64,000 nt of DNA from Clostridia bacterium (GCA_017456605.1 JAFTJA010000014.1:1-64000); one strand, 5' to 3'; shown: positions 17,495-29,514, counted from the first letter of the stretch. The notes: generated by a model not told the origin, from the letters alone. Program-made: numbers and translations.

Positions 17495-20400
17495 ATGGCA
17501 TTTGCACATTTACATACGCATACGGCTTTCAGCCTTCTTGACGGGGAAGGAACGGTGAAAAAAATACTTGACAGAGCCAAAGAGCTTGGTCAGACGGCTA
17601 TGGCAATAACAGACCACGGCTGTATGTTTGGCGTTATTGATTTTTATGAATATGCAAGGAACATAGGAATAAAGCCAATTTTGGGATGTGAGGTGTATGT
17701 TGCTGCCCGTGGACATCAGGACAAGACCTATGAGCTTGATTCGGCAAGTTCGCATCTTATTTTGCTTGCCAAAAACAATACAGGATATAAAAACCTTATG
17801 AATATAGTTTCAATCGGCTATGTGGACGGGTTTTATTATAAGCCGAGAATTGATATGGATGTTCTTCGTGAAAACAGCGAGGGTATTATTGCCCTGAGTG
17901 CCTGTATGATAGGCGTTTTGTCGAAAAAAATACTTAACAATGATTATGATGGTGCAAGGCAGTCGGCGCTTGAACTTATTGATATTTTCGGAAAAGAAAA
18001 CTTTTTCATTGAAATTCAGGACCACGGCATTTTTGAGCAAAAGATGCTGAATCGGGAGCTTGTTGGCCTTGCCCGGGAGCTTGAAATTGATGTTGTTGCT
18101 ACAAACGATATCCACTATGTAAAGCGGGAGGATGCGGAGTTTCAGGATATACTGATGTGCATCCAGATGGGAAAGACCGTTTTTGACGAAGACAGAATGA
18201 AGATGTCAACTCAGGAGATGTTTGTGAAGTCTGAGGAGGAAATGCAGGAGCTTTTCTCATACATTCCTGAGGCACTTGAAAACACACAGAAAATTGCGGA
18301 TATGTGCAATGTTGAAATTGAATTTGGAAAACTCCACTTGCCGAAATTTGATATTCCCGACGGCTTTACCTCGCCACAGTACTTGAGAAAGCTTTGCGAA
18401 GAGGGCTTTCTTAAAAGGTATCCTGATGCAGACGCTTCGGTGAGGGAAAGACTTGAATATGAGCTCAAAACCATCGAAGAAATGGGATATGTTGACTACT
18501 TTTTGATTGTGTGGGATTTCATACATTTTGCCCGTGAAAACGGCATTATGGTGGGTCCGGGCAGAGGCAGTGCGGCAGGAAGCATCGTGTCATATTGCCT
18601 TGAAATAACAAGCATTGACCCAATAAAATACGACCTGATTTTTGAAAGATTCCTTAACCCCGAACGTGTTACAATGCCTGATATCGACGTTGACTTTTGT
18701 TATGAACGCCGAGGTGAGGTTATTGACTATGTAAACCAAAAATACGGAGCTGACCGTGTGGCACAGATAGTTACCTTTGGTACTATGGCGGCGAAGCTTG
18801 CCATCCGTGACACGGGAAGAGCCCTTGATATGCCATACGGCTTTGTGGATAGCGTTGCAAAACAAATCCCAAACGAGCTGAATGTCACCATTGAAAGCGC
18901 TCTTGAGGGCAACAATCAGCTAAAAACCATGTATGATACAGACCCTCAGGTGAAGCGTCTGATTGATGTTTCATCTGAATTTGAGGGGCTTCCAAGACAT
19001 ACATCGACTCATGCGGCGGGGGTGGTAATTACCCGTGAGCCGGTGCAGACCTATGTTCCCCTTTCGCGGAATGATGATGTAATAACCACTCAGTTCACAA
19101 TGACAACCATTGAACGTCTTGGCCTTCTCAAAATGGACTTTTTGGGGCTTCGCACTCTTACTGTTATCCGTGATGCTGTAAGAAATATCAAGCTTACGCA
19201 CGGTATTGACATCAATATGGATGATGTTGATATGAATGATAAAGATACCTATGAAATGATTTCCCGTGGCGAAACGGACGGAGTTTTTCAGCTTGAAAGT
19301 GCGGGAATGAAAGAGTTTATGAAAGAACTTTCCCCCGGCTCTATTGAAGATATAATAGCGGGAATTGCCCTTTACCGGCCGGGGCCAATGGATTCCATTC
19401 CGAGATATATCGCAAATAAGAACAGCGGAAGCGTGAAATACAAGCATCCGCTGCTTGAAAGTATTCTCAACGTTACTTACGGGTGTATTGTCTATCAGGA
19501 GCAGGTTATGCAGATTGTCCGCGAGCTTGGCGGATACTCTCTTGGCCGTGCCGACCTGGTAAGGCGTGCTATGTCCAAAAAGAAAACCGAGGTAATGGAA
19601 CAAGAACGCAAGAACTTCGTTTACGGAATAAAAAATGAAAAGGGCGAAGTTGAGGTTGAGGGTGCTATAAGTCGCGGCATTGACGAGCAGACAGCAAAAA
19701 CAATCTTTGACGAAATGATGGATTTTGCAAAGTATGCGTTTAACAAATCTCACGCTGCGGCATATGCTTTTGTTTCGTACCAGACAGCATGGCTCAAGTG
19801 CCATTATCCAACCGAGTTTTATGCGGCGCTGCTCACCAGTGTGCTTGGAAACTCTACGAAGATTACAAAGCATATAAACGAAGCAAAAAAATTAGGCATA
19901 AAGATACTTCCCCCTGACATAAATAAAAGTTATACCAGTTTTGTTCCTGACGGCAAAGACATCCGTTTTGGGCTTGCTGCAATAAAGAATGTTGGCACGG
20001 CGTTTATTGATGATATGACCAGAGAACGCAAAAACAATGGTGACTTCTTGTCGTTTAGAGATTTTTGCGGACGAATGGCGGACAAAAAACTCAACAAACG
20101 TCTTGTTGAATCTATGATAAAGAGCGGTGTGTTTGATAGCCTCAACATAAACCGTTCGGTGCTTTTGAGCGTGTATGAAAGCACTATTGACTCGGCTGTG
20201 AGAGAACAAAAGAACGCGGTTTCAGGTCAGCTTGACTTTTTCAATATGTTTGAGGAAAGCAAAGCTCCCAGCGATGATTTTCCCGCTATGCCCGAAATGC
20301 CAAGACGTGACCTACTCAATTTTGAAAAGGAATATCTCGGTATTTATGTTTCGGGACATCCCCTTGACGGACTTGAAGACGTTATAGGCAGAAACTCAAG

Positions 20401-20935
20401 CACCACTGTTCTTGAAATTGTGGAAAACGAAAACGAGAGATTTTCGTCGGATATGAAAGTGAAGCTTGGCGGGATGATTTCAAAACGCAAAGAACAACTG
20501 ACCAAGCGTGGCGAGCTTATGCTCTATATCACCTTTGAAGACCTTACCGGTGAAATTGAGGTCCTTGTTTTTCCGTCACAGGTTAAACGCTTTGATGCTG
20601 TTTTGAGGGAAGAAAACTTCTGTATTATTCAGGGAAATCTGGATGTTCAGGAGGAAAGAGGAACAAAAATACGCCTTGAGGGAATAGAACTTCTTGATAG
20701 CTGGGTGCCTGATTTTGGGAAGCTTTACCTGAAGATGAATTCTCAGGATAAGGAAAAAATGAGTCAGGTGAAAGCTATCCTTGGCGGAAGTAATGGTGTG
20801 GTTCCGGTATTGATTTATTTTGATGATACTAAAGAAACCTTGCAGGCGCCAAAGAGTATGTGGCTGAAGGACGAAAGCTGTATTTCGGAACTTGAAAAAA
20901 TTCTTGGCGGAGACTCGGTTAAAAAAGTAAAATAG
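17495..20935 (+). CDS. dnaE: DNA polymerase III subunit alpha (DnaE)
   Basis: 1146 residues from ATG 17495; a GTG three codons earlier is too close to the AAAGGA ribosome site. The N-terminal PHP domain starts AHLHTHTAFSLLDG. The palm has the catalytic Asp triad in PDIDVDF (D396, D398) and a further acidic residue downstream; GPGRGSAAGS precedes it. Fingers contain YRPGPMDSIPRY and the helix-hairpin-helix region follows about 760-850; the OB fold (about 960-1060) includes MLYITFEDLTGEIEVLVFP. As a DnaE-type rather than PolC enzyme it lacks an exonuclease insertion. It is cotranscribed with whiA and a CDF transporter. Confidence 0.97.
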   Translation: MAFAHLHTHTAFSLLDGEGTVKKILDRAKELGQTAMAITDHGCMFGVIDFYEYARNIGIKPILGCEVYVAARGHQDKTYELDSASSHLILLAKNNTGYKNLMNIVSIGYVDGFYYKPRIDMDVLRENSEGIIALSACMIGVLSKKILNNDYDGARQSALELIDIFGKENFFIEIQDHGIFEQKMLNRELVGLARELEIDVVATNDIHYVKREDAEFQDILMCIQMGKTVFDEDRMKMSTQEMFVKSEEEMQELFSYIPEALENTQKIADMCNVEIEFGKLHLPKFDIPDGFTSPQYLRKLCEEGFLKRYPDADASVRERLEYELKTIEEMGYVDYFLIVWDFIHFARENGIMVGPGRGSAAGSIVSYCLEITSIDPIKYDLIFERFLNPERVTMPDIDVDFCYERRGEVIDYVNQKYGADRVAQIVTFGTMAAKLAIRDTGRALDMPYGFVDSVAKQIPNELNVTIESALEGNNQLKTMYDTDPQVKRLIDVSSEFEGLPRHTSTHAAGVVITREPVQTYVPLSRNDDVITTQFTMTTIERLGLLKMDFLGLRTLTVIRDAVRNIKLTHGIDINMDDVDMNDKDTYEMISRGETDGVFQLESAGMKEFMKELSPGSIEDIIAGIALYRPGPMDSIPRYIANKNSGSVKYKHPLLESILNVTYGCIVYQEQVMQIVRELGGYSLGRADLVRRAMSKKKTEVMEQERKNFVYGIKNEKGEVEVEGAISRGIDEQTAKTIFDEMMDFAKYAFNKSHAAAYAFVSYQTAWLKCHYPTEFYAALLTSVLGNSTKITKHINEAKKLGIKILPPDINKSYTSFVPDGKDIRFGLAAIKNVGTAFIDDMTRERKNNGDFLSFRDFCGRMADKKLNKRLVESMIKSGVFDSLNINRSVLLSVYESTIDSAVREQKNAVSGQLDFFNMFEESKAPSDDFPAMPEMPRRDLLNFEKEYLGIYVSGHPLDGLEDVIGRNSSTTVLEIVENENERFSSDMKVKLGGMISKRKEQLTKRGELMLYITFEDLTGEIEVLVFPSQVKRFDAVLREENFCIIQGNLDVQEERGTKIRLEGIELLDSWVPDFGKLYLKMNSQDKEKMSQVKAILGGSNGVVPVLIYFDDTKETLQAPKSMWLKDESCISELEKILGGDSVKKVK

Positions 20936-20950
20936 CGGAGGCGTTGAACT

Positions 20951-22114
20951 TTGACAAAATATTTGCTGAATAAAATTTCAAAAGGCCGGGAACTGTCGGA
21001 TGATGCAGTGAGGACAAAGGTCTGCACTCTGGCGGGTTTTTTAGGGATTGTCTGCAATCTTCTTTTGTTTCTCCTTAAAATTGTTGTGGGGATGTCTATG
21101 AAAAGCATTGCTATAATATCAGATGCCTTTAACAATCTTTCTGATACCGGCTCTTCTGTGGTGACTATAATAGGAGCAAAGCTAAGTCGCAAAAAGCCCG
21201 ACAAGGAGCATCCTTTCGGACATGGCAGATACGAATATATCTCAGCACTTATTGTTTCATTCATAATAATTCTGGTGGGCTTTGAACTGTTTAAATCATC
21301 TGTGAACAAAGTTTTAAACCCTGCTATGATAAACCTTTCGCCGTGGCCGCTGGCGATTTTGTGCATATCGGTGCCGGTTAAATTCTGGATGTACAGGTAT
21401 AATCGTGCTATGGGCAAGGCGGTGAATTCAGGCGTTGTTCTGGCGGCGGCACGGGATAACCTCAATGATGTAGTGGCAACCTCTGCGGTAATTTTGGCAT
21501 CATTGATTGGAAATCTTATAAACTTTGCACCCCTTGACGGCGTTGTTGGTACAGCAGTGTCGCTCCTTATTATGTATTCTGGATTTGGAATTTCAATGGA
21601 CACAATAGGACTTCTCTTGGGAACAACTCCTGATGCGGGAATAACAGAAAAAATCCGTGGAATCATATCGTCTGCCGCGGGGATTGTGGGGGTACATGAT
21701 TTGATAGTCCACGATTATGGTCCGGGAAGAGTTCTGGCATCGGTCCATGCAGAAGTCCCGGATGACTGTGATATTGTGGAGGTTCATGAAAAAATTGATG
21801 CCCTTGAACACAGGATAAATGATGAGCTTGGCATTCATATAGTGATTCATATGGACCCCATTTCATTAAATTGCGAATATACCGAAAATATAAAGCTTCA
21901 GGTTCAGCAAATCGTAAAGAAAATAGATGTACGGATGAATATTCACGATTTCAGGATGGTTGATGGGATAAATAATATAAATCTTATATTTGATGTTGAA
22001 GTTCCGGCGGAATATGCGGAAGTTGACAATTTGAAAGAAATTATTGATAACGAACTTAAAAAAATTGATTCACGGTTTAATGCGGTGATAAATATAGATA
22101 TAATTTATACCTGA
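20951..22114 (+). CDS. Cation diffusion facilitator family transporter
   Basis: 387 residues starting at TTG 20951 with GGAGG 9 nt upstream, 15 nt after dnaE. Six membrane segments lie between about 25 and 220, with metal-site motifs S-D-A-F-N-N-L-S-D (helix 2; Asn replaces the usual His) and A-R-D-N-L-N-D-V (helix 5). K-E-H-P-F-G-H-G-R-Y-E-Y in the loop after helix 2 is the typical CDF signature. The C-terminal cytoplasmic domain (about 225-300) is followed by roughly 85 further residues that resemble a second copy of it. CDF proteins export divalent metals (Zn, Mn, Fe); the metal here is not determinable from sequence. Confidence 0.93.
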   Translation: MTKYLLNKISKGRELSDDAVRTKVCTLAGFLGIVCNLLLFLLKIVVGMSMKSIAIISDAFNNLSDTGSSVVTIIGAKLSRKKPDKEHPFGHGRYEYISALIVSFIIILVGFELFKSSVNKVLNPAMINLSPWPLAILCISVPVKFWMYRYNRAMGKAVNSGVVLAAARDNLNDVVATSAVILASLIGNLINFAPLDGVVGTAVSLLIMYSGFGISMDTIGLLLGTTPDAGITEKIRGIISSAAGIVGVHDLIVHDYGPGRVLASVHAEVPDDCDIVEVHEKIDALEHRINDELGIHIVIHMDPISLNCEYTENIKLQVQQIVKKIDVRMNIHDFRMVDGINNINLIFDVEVPAEYAEVDNLKEIIDNELKKIDSRFNAVINIDIIYT

Positions 22115-22138
22115 TATGTAATTTTTTGCCAAAAACAC

Positions 22139-22167
22139 TTGCAAAATCACTTCAGATATTGTATAAT
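22139..22167 (+). promoter_or_regulatory. Promoter of hpf
   Basis: TTGCAA (22139-22144), 17 bp, TATAAT (22162-22167), separating hpf from the dnaE operon. Confidence 0.82.
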
Positions 22168-22173
22168 TTGATT

Positions 22174-22192
22174 AAGGAACAAAAGGTTCCTT
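22174..22192 (+). other. Small hairpin at the 5' end of the hpf transcript
   Basis: AAGGAAC and GTTCCTT pair perfectly over the loop AAAAG, starting 7 nt after the -10 box, so it would form the very 5' end of the mRNA. Its role, perhaps RNA stability, is not known. Confidence 0.45.
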
Positions 22193-22222
22193 TCAAAGAT
22201 ACTCGGAATGGAGGCAAGATGT

Positions 22223-22756
22223 ATGAAGTATAACGTTATTTGCAAAAAAGTGGAGTTGTCCGATGCCAGAAAAGAAAAGCTGATTGACAAAGTCAAAAAA
22301 CTTGATAAATTCTTTGACAGCGATCTTGAGTGCAAAATTCTGATTGCTGAACAAAAAAATGACATTATTATGGAAATTACTTTTGTGCATAAAGGGTTTG
22401 TTTTCAGAGCTGAGGCACAAAACAAGGACCTTATTGCGGCAACTGATGATTGCTTAGCAAAGCTTGACAGACAAATCAGAAAAAACAAAACAAAACTTGC
22501 AAAACACTTGCGTCAGCCATTTATCGGTGAGTATGACACTGTTGTTGAAAGTCCGGAAGCTATTGCGGAAGAAAGCGAGTTCAACATAATAAAGAAAAAG
22601 AAGATTGACTCAAAGCCTATGACAGCGGAGGAGGCAATCCTGCAAATGAATATGCTTGGACATGATTTCTTTATTTTCCGTCAGGCGGACACTATGAAAA
22701 TTACTATTGTGTACAAACGTAAAGACGGAAACTACGGTCTTCTTGAAACTGAATAA
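22223..22756 (+). CDS. hpf: Ribosome hibernation promoting factor, long form
   Basis: 177 residues from ATG 22223, chosen over an ATG 15 nt upstream because GGAGG overlaps that upstream codon and lies 8 nt before this one. The N-terminal S30AE domain (about 1-95) contains the basic ribosome-binding helix and E-I-T-F-V-H-K-G-F-V-F-R-A-E. After a linker the C-terminal domain (about 120-175) with EAILQMNMLGHDFFIFRQ and a terminal YGLLE mediates dimerisation of two 30S/70S particles into 100S ribosomes in resting cells. Monocistronic, with its own promoter and a strong terminator. Confidence 0.95.
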   Translation: MKYNVICKKVELSDARKEKLIDKVKKLDKFFDSDLECKILIAEQKNDIIMEITFVHKGFVFRAEAQNKDLIAATDDCLAKLDRQIRKNKTKLAKHLRQPFIGEYDTVVESPEAIAEESEFNIIKKKKIDSKPMTAEEAILQMNMLGHDFFIFRQADTMKITIVYKRKDGNYGLLETE

Positions 22757-22764
22757 TAAAAAGC

Positions 22765-22794
22765 AAAACCCACTCGCAGGTGCGAGTGGGTTTT
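22765..22794. terminator. Bidirectional terminator between hpf and tcdA
   Basis: A 14-bp perfect stem (22765-22778 with 22781-22794) around GG, with A- and T-runs in both directions; its right arm nearly reaches the tcdA stop codon. Confidence 0.92.
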
Positions 22795-22796
22795 TG

Positions 22797-23504
22797 TCAT
22801 TTGATTAAATCTTTAACAACTTCGCTGGCTATTATAAGTCCCGCAACCGATGGAACAAATGATGTGCTTCCCACGGGTTGACGTTTTTGACTGTTTTCTT
22901 CATCTGAAAAAAACGGAGTCAGGGGCTTTTCTTCGGAATATACAACTTTCAGTTTTTTCACGCCGCACTTTTTAAGTTCGCTGCGCATAGTGCGTGCCAA
23001 AGGGCATACAGAAGTCTTGTATATATCAGAAACTTTCAAATCAGCAGGATTTAGCTTGTTTCCGGTCCCCATTGAACTGATAATCGGAACGTTGCATTTT
23101 TCTGCACGAACAGCAAGTTCAATTTTAGCACTTATTGTGTCAATGGCATCCACAATGTAGTCAAAGCCTGAAAGAGGGAAATCATCCGCATTTTCAGGGA
23201 GATAAAACACATTGTGGGTAACGACTTTGACATTGGGATTGATACTCAAAATGCGGTTTTTCATTGCGTCGGTTTTGTGCATACCGATTGTGTCAACAGT
23301 GGCAATAATTTGACGATTGAGGTTTGAAGGTGCAACCGTGTCGTTGTCAAACAGGGTAAAACTTTCAATGCCGCATCTTGCCAGGGCTTCGCATACGTGA
23401 CCGCCAACGCCGCCGAGACCAAAAACTGCGATATGTGCGTTTTTAAGTTTTTTCATACTTTCTGCCCCAAGGAGCATTTCGGTTCTTGAAAAATTATCTG
23501 ACAT
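22797..23504 (-). CDS. tcdA: tRNA threonylcarbamoyladenosine dehydratase (ThiF/E1-like)
   Basis: 235 residues of the ThiF/MoeB/HesA superfamily. The nucleotide-binding motif is FGLGGVGGHV (about 28-37), followed by DNDTVAPSNLNRQ with the conserved Asn-Arg pair and D-A-I-D-T-I-S-A-K. C-P-L-A-R-T-M-R-S-E-L (about 165-175) is characteristic of TcdA/CsdL. The enzyme uses ATP to convert t6A37 to cyclic ct6A in tRNA. The start is ATG 23504 with AAGGATA. It lies 12 nt downstream of the ECF S-component gene on the same strand. Confidence 0.92.
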   Translation of the reverse strand: MSDNFSRTEMLLGAESMKKLKNAHIAVFGLGGVGGHVCEALARCGIESFTLFDNDTVAPSNLNRQIIATVDTIGMHKTDAMKNRILSINPNVKVVTHNVFYLPENADDFPLSGFDYIVDAIDTISAKIELAVRAEKCNVPIISSMGTGNKLNPADLKVSDIYKTSVCPLARTMRSELKKCGVKKLKVVYSEEKPLTPFFSDEENSQKRQPVGSTSFVPSVAGLIIASEVVKDLIK

Positions 23505-23516
23505 TTAGAGTATCCT

Positions 23517-24101
23517 TTATATTTTTTTTCTTATATTCAGAAGCTTAACAAAAACAGGACTTAAAATGGCGTTTAAAGCAAGCTCAAATAAAAAGTTGCC
23601 AAGAGCAAGACTTACAAAAAGTGCTGCACCGGTTTTTGCACTTCCGAGATTTGATGCAAGAGTAACAACGTCATCCATAAAAAAAGTAAAACAACCAAGC
23701 ATAAAAACGCCAGTGTTCACAATGGGACAGAGAATTGCGGCAATTATTGCGGCGATGGTGCTGTTCCATTTTTTAAGAGCCTTATAAGCAAGTCCCGAAA
23801 CAAAACCACAAAGAATACCTTTTGCAAGCACTGTTACAAATGTTCCGGGAATGTCAACAGCCAAAAACAAAGCTGCTCCGCCGCTGGCCAAAACCACTAC
23901 AGCAAAAACAAAGCCGAGCCATGCCCCAATTGCAGGTCCGCAAAGGATAGCACCAATAGCAATGGGTATAAGTGCAATAGCGGTGGAGAAAGGTCCAAAG
24001 AATGCGGTGTAGGTGGCCAGAAGCTGGAAAACAATAACCAGTGCGGACATCAATGCACCAAGGACCAGGGTTTGTGTTGACACTTTGTTTTCTTTTTTCA
24101 T
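23517..24101 (-). CDS. ECF transporter substrate-binding (S) component, possibly pantothenate
   Basis: 194 residues from ATG 24101, preceded by AGGAGGAA; a longer frame starting 27 nt earlier lacks a ribosome site. Six hydrophobic segments fill the protein, with a short charged N-terminus and A-L-M-S-A-L in helix 1, the usual helix-1 pattern of ECF S components, which capture vitamins and dock on a shared EcfAA'T module. The gene directly follows coaX (pantothenate kinase), which suggests pantothenate (PanT-like) as substrate; that is inference from neighbourhood. No dedicated ECF ATPase is adjacent, as expected for a group II system. Confidence 0.75.
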   Translation of the reverse strand: MKKENKVSTQTLVLGALMSALVIVFQLLATYTAFFGPFSTAIALIPIAIGAILCGPAIGAWLGFVFAVVVLASGGAALFLAVDIPGTFVTVLAKGILCGFVSGLAYKALKKWNSTIAAIIAAILCPIVNTGVFMLGCFTFFMDDVVTLASNLGSAKTGAALFVSLALGNFLFELALNAILSPVFVKLLNIRKKI

Positions 24102-24188
24102 AAAAAATTCCTCCTTGCTGTCGTTCACCTATCTAGTGATACAACGCATAAAATTTTATATTAACTCTGCTGTCGACAGAGTAATATG

Positions 24189-24953
24189 CTAACTGTTTTT
24201 CTTGTATAAAATATTAAGACCTTTAAGGACCATATTTTCATCAAGGGTAATTTTGTGCTTGCAGTGACAGAGGATGGTGGAAGAAAGACCGCCAGTTCCA
24301 TATACGGGAAGTTCTTCGCCTATCTCCTCACAGAAACGGTCAATCATTCCGTCAATAAGGCTTGCGTTTCCAAAAACCACTCCTGATTTCATACAGTCAA
24401 CGGTGTTTTTGCCGATAACGGATTTTGGTGCTTCAAGGCTGATTTGCGGGAGCTGTGCAGTTCCGCTTGCTAAGGCTTTAAGACCGATATTCACACCAGG
24501 GATAATAGAGACACCACAAAAGGTTCCGGATTTATCAATCAACATAATTTTCGTGGCAGTACCCATATCAATAACCAAAGAGGGACTTCCGTAAAGGTGG
24601 TGGGCAGCAACGCAGGCGCAAATAAGGTCCGCACCAACGCTCGCGGGGTTGTCACAATGTATGCCTATCCCTGTTTTTATGCCGGGTTGAACCATAATCG
24701 GCTCAATGTCATAAACCAGGCGGATTGCCTTTTTGATGACAGAATTGAGAGGAGGCACAACCGATGAAACAATAGCACCTTTTACCGCAGACTTGTCCAC
24801 ATTGTGAAGTGCAAGAATACTGCGGATTTTGGTAGCATATTCGTCTTCGGTTTTGCTTGGATTTGTAGCGATGCGGGCAACAAATTCAAGGCCATCCCCA
24901 ACAAAACCGCCAAGAACAATATTTGTGTTTCCTATATCAATAGCAAGTACCAT
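24189..24953 (-). CDS. coaX: Type III pantothenate kinase
   Basis: 254 residues, family-typical. The N-terminus MVLAIDIGNTNIVLGGF has the phosphate-binding DxGNT motif of the ASKHA fold. GADLICACVAAHHLYGSPSLVIDMGTATK holds the catalytic/pantothenate-binding Asp and second phosphate motif, and S-I-I-P-G-V is also present. CoaX carries out the first step of CoA biosynthesis (pantothenate to 4'-phosphopantothenate), needs a monovalent cation and is insensitive to CoA feedback. It heads a unit with the putative pantothenate S component and tcdA. Confidence 0.96.
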   Translation of the reverse strand: MVLAIDIGNTNIVLGGFVGDGLEFVARIATNPSKTEDEYATKIRSILALHNVDKSAVKGAIVSSVVPPLNSVIKKAIRLVYDIEPIMVQPGIKTGIGIHCDNPASVGADLICACVAAHHLYGSPSLVIDMGTATKIMLIDKSGTFCGVSIIPGVNIGLKALASGTAQLPQISLEAPKSVIGKNTVDCMKSGVVFGNASLIDGMIDRFCEEIGEELPVYGTGGLSSTILCHCKHKITLDENMVLKGLNILYKKNS

Positions 24954-24991
24954 AATCGCAAATCCCCTTGTATATAGCTTTTATTAGGACA

Positions 24992-25020
24992 AGTATATCA
25001 CCAACGCGGCAAAAAAGCAA
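24992..25020 (-). promoter_or_regulatory. Promoter of coaX
   Basis: On the minus strand TTGCTT (25015-25020), 17 bp, TATACT (24992-24997) with extended -10 TGA. Confidence 0.7.
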
Positions 25021-25029
25021 TATAAAAAC

Positions 25030-25058
25030 AAAAAAAAAGACCGATATGTATCGGTCTT
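25030..25058 (-). terminator. Intrinsic terminator of the amino acid ABC transporter operon
   Basis: AAGACCGATA pairs with TATCGGTCTT; on the minus strand it is followed by nine T. It begins 5 nt after the stop of the ATPase gene. Confidence 0.92.
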
Positions 25059-25063
25059 CGTTC

Positions 25064-25796
<733 letters not shown>

Positions 25797-25807
<11 letters not shown>

Positions 25808-26525
25808 TCTTGCGGAGCCTCCTTTCCAAAATACCAACAAGCCAGGTAAAGAACATTACCATCACAAGGTAAACTGCGGCAATTGCAAGAAGCGGCCAGA
25901 AACTTTGGTATGTGATACCACGAATTATATTGGCACCACGGGTAAGGTCAGTAACACCAACATATCCGGCAATAGCAGTTTCTTTTAAAAGAACAATAAA
26001 TTCATTTGCAAGTGCAGGCAGAATGCTTTTGAATGTTTGTGGAAGAATAATAAAAATCATAGTCTGCACATAGTTGAAACCAAGTGAGCGACCCGCTTCG
26101 GTCTGACCTTCGTCAATGCTCATGATTCCACCGCGTATAATTTCCGCAACATACGCGCCGGAATTTATACCAAAGGCAATTATGCCGCAAAGCATCTTGT
26201 TGCTGGAGCTTGCCATTATGATAAAGAAAATGATAAGGATCTGAACCATTGCAGGAGTACCGCGGATAATTGTTAGGTACACCTTGGAAATTATGTTTCC
26301 GATGCAAAGCAGGAATTTTGAGATTCCTTTCTTCATCAGGTGGTATTGTTTGTCGTATGTAACGCGGATTGCGGCGATAATGATACCAAGTGCAACACCT
26401 AAGATAAGTGCAAAAAACGTAAGAATAAGGGTGTTTTGTACCCCTTCAAGAAGATACTTCCACCTGTTATCTACCACAAATGCGGTATTAAAGTCGCGTG
26501 TAAGTTTATTGAGCCATTCGGGCAT
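25797..26525 (-). CDS. Polar amino acid ABC transporter, permease
   Basis: 242 residues starting at ATG 26525 with AAAGGAG upstream; a longer frame (26549) has no ribosome site. The HisM/GlnP-type domain shows [12 protein letters not shown] in helix 1, the [12 protein letters not shown] substrate-site segment and the coupling EAA motif [24 protein letters not shown]. About five membrane helices. It lies 74 nt after the binding-protein gene, with a hairpin in the gap, and overlaps the ATPase gene. Confidence 0.95.
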
Positions 26526-26556
26526 TTGTGTATACTCCTTTCGTAACAAATAAATA

Positions 26557-26581
26557 GGGCTGTGTCGTTACGATACAGCCC
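26557..26581 (-). terminator. Attenuating hairpin between binding-protein and permease genes
   Basis: An 11-bp stem (26557-26567 with 26571-26581, one G-U pair) without a strong T-run follows the binding-protein stop by 18 nt. Such partial terminators or 3' stabilisers commonly make the binding protein more abundant than its membrane partners. Confidence 0.6.
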
Positions 26582-26599
26582 ATATAAATCTGCTTGATA

Positions 26600-27361
26600 T
26601 TATTCAGCAGGGATATACTTTTCGATAATGCTCTGAACTGTACCGTCTGCAATCAATTCGCCCAAAGCCTTGTTGATGCTTTCGAGCAGTTCGGGCTTAT
26701 CCTTTGATACTGCGATAGCATAGTCTTCAACAGCATATTCTGTATCAAGAATCTTAAGACCGGGGTTGTTCTGAACAAAAACCTTAGCGGGTTCGTTGTC
26801 AATAACAACACAGTCAACCTTGCCTGAAGTCAGTGCCATAACTGCATCAGCACCTTTGTTGTAACGTTCAACACTTCCGAGACCTTCGTCTTCAATATCC
26901 CATGTGCAGTAGAGGTCACCGGTTGTAGCAAGCTGAACACCAATTTTTGTAGAAGCACCGTCTGCAAAGAGGTCATCAGCGCTTGTGATAGGCGAATCTT
27001 CTTTTACGATGATTGATTGGATGCCTGTTGCGTAGGACTGTGTAAAATCTACCTGCTCGAGACGGTCTTCGGTAACTGTCATACCAGCAGCAGCAAAATC
27101 GTACTTGCCGGTTTGCACGCCGGGGATAAGTGAATCGAAGTCAACGTTTTCAATAACCAGTTCATAGCCCAACTTTTCAGCGATTGCTCTTGAAATTTCA
27201 GCATCAATACCAACAATTTCGTTGTTTTCCATATATTCATATGGTGGGAATTCGGCATTTGTAGCCATTGTAAGGATGTTTTCGTTCTTTGCTTCGCCGC
27301 AACCTGCAAGGCAGCAAACAGCCATCATAAGTGCGAGCGTTAATGCAACAATTTTTTTCAT
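26600..27361 (-). CDS. Polar amino acid ABC transporter, substrate-binding lipoprotein
   Basis: 253 residues. A lipoprotein signal peptide ends in LAGC (Cys21 acylated), so the protein is anchored outside the membrane. The SBP family 3 domain follows, with A-T-N-A-E-F-P-P-Y-E-Y near its start, V-G-I-D-A-E-I-S-R-A-I-A-E-K-L-G, F-A-A-A-G-M-T-V-T-E-D-R and G-V-Q-L-A-T-T-G-D motifs that build the amino acid pocket. Family members bind glutamine, glutamate, cystine or arginine. ATG at 27361 with AGGAGG upstream. First gene of the transporter operon. Confidence 0.96.
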   Translation of the reverse strand: MKKIVALTLALMMAVCCLAGCGEAKNENILTMATNAEFPPYEYMENNEIVGIDAEISRAIAEKLGYELVIENVDFDSLIPGVQTGKYDFAAAGMTVTEDRLEQVDFTQSYATGIQSIIVKEDSPITSADDLFADGASTKIGVQLATTGDLYCTWDIEDEGLGSVERYNKGADAVMALTSGKVDCVVIDNEPAKVFVQNNPGLKILDTEYAVEDYAIAVSKDKPELLESINKALGELIADGTVQSIIEKYIPAE

Positions 27362-27399
27362 AATATGTATCCTCCTAAAGGTAAGAATTAGATATAACC

Positions 27400-27428
27400 A
27401 TTTTAATCCATAAGTCGGGTTTTGTCAA
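27400..27428 (-). promoter_or_regulatory. Promoter of the amino acid ABC transporter operon
   Basis: On the minus strand TTGACA (27423-27428), 17 bp, TAAAAT (27400-27405). Confidence 0.85.
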
Positions 27429-27444
27429 GTGTAAAAAACAAAAA

Positions 27445-27474
27445 CAGACCGTGTGGTTTTTCCCACACGGTCTG
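27445..27474 (-). terminator. Intrinsic terminator of groES-groEL
   Basis: CAGACCGTGTGG pairs with CCACACGGTCTG; on the minus strand it runs into TTTTTG TTTTTT. It lies 21 nt after the groEL stop. Confidence 0.92.
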
Positions 27475-27495
27475 AAACTTTGCTTGAAAGATTTT

Positions 27496-29136
<1,641 letters not shown>

Positions 29137-29151
29137 TTACCTCCTGAAAAA

Positions 29152-29472
<321 letters not shown>

Positions 29473-29487
29473 TTAAAAACTTAAGTG

Positions 29488-29514
29488 TTAGCACTCTTAA
29501 TGATTGAGTGCTAA
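29488..29514. promoter_or_regulatory. CIRCE operator (HrcA binding site)
   Basis: TTAGCACTC, 9-nt spacer, GAGTGCTAA: exact match to the CIRCE consensus, 49 bp before the groES start codon. A minus-strand TATAAT at 29519-29524 lies immediately upstream, so HrcA would sit at the transcription start. Confidence 0.97.
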
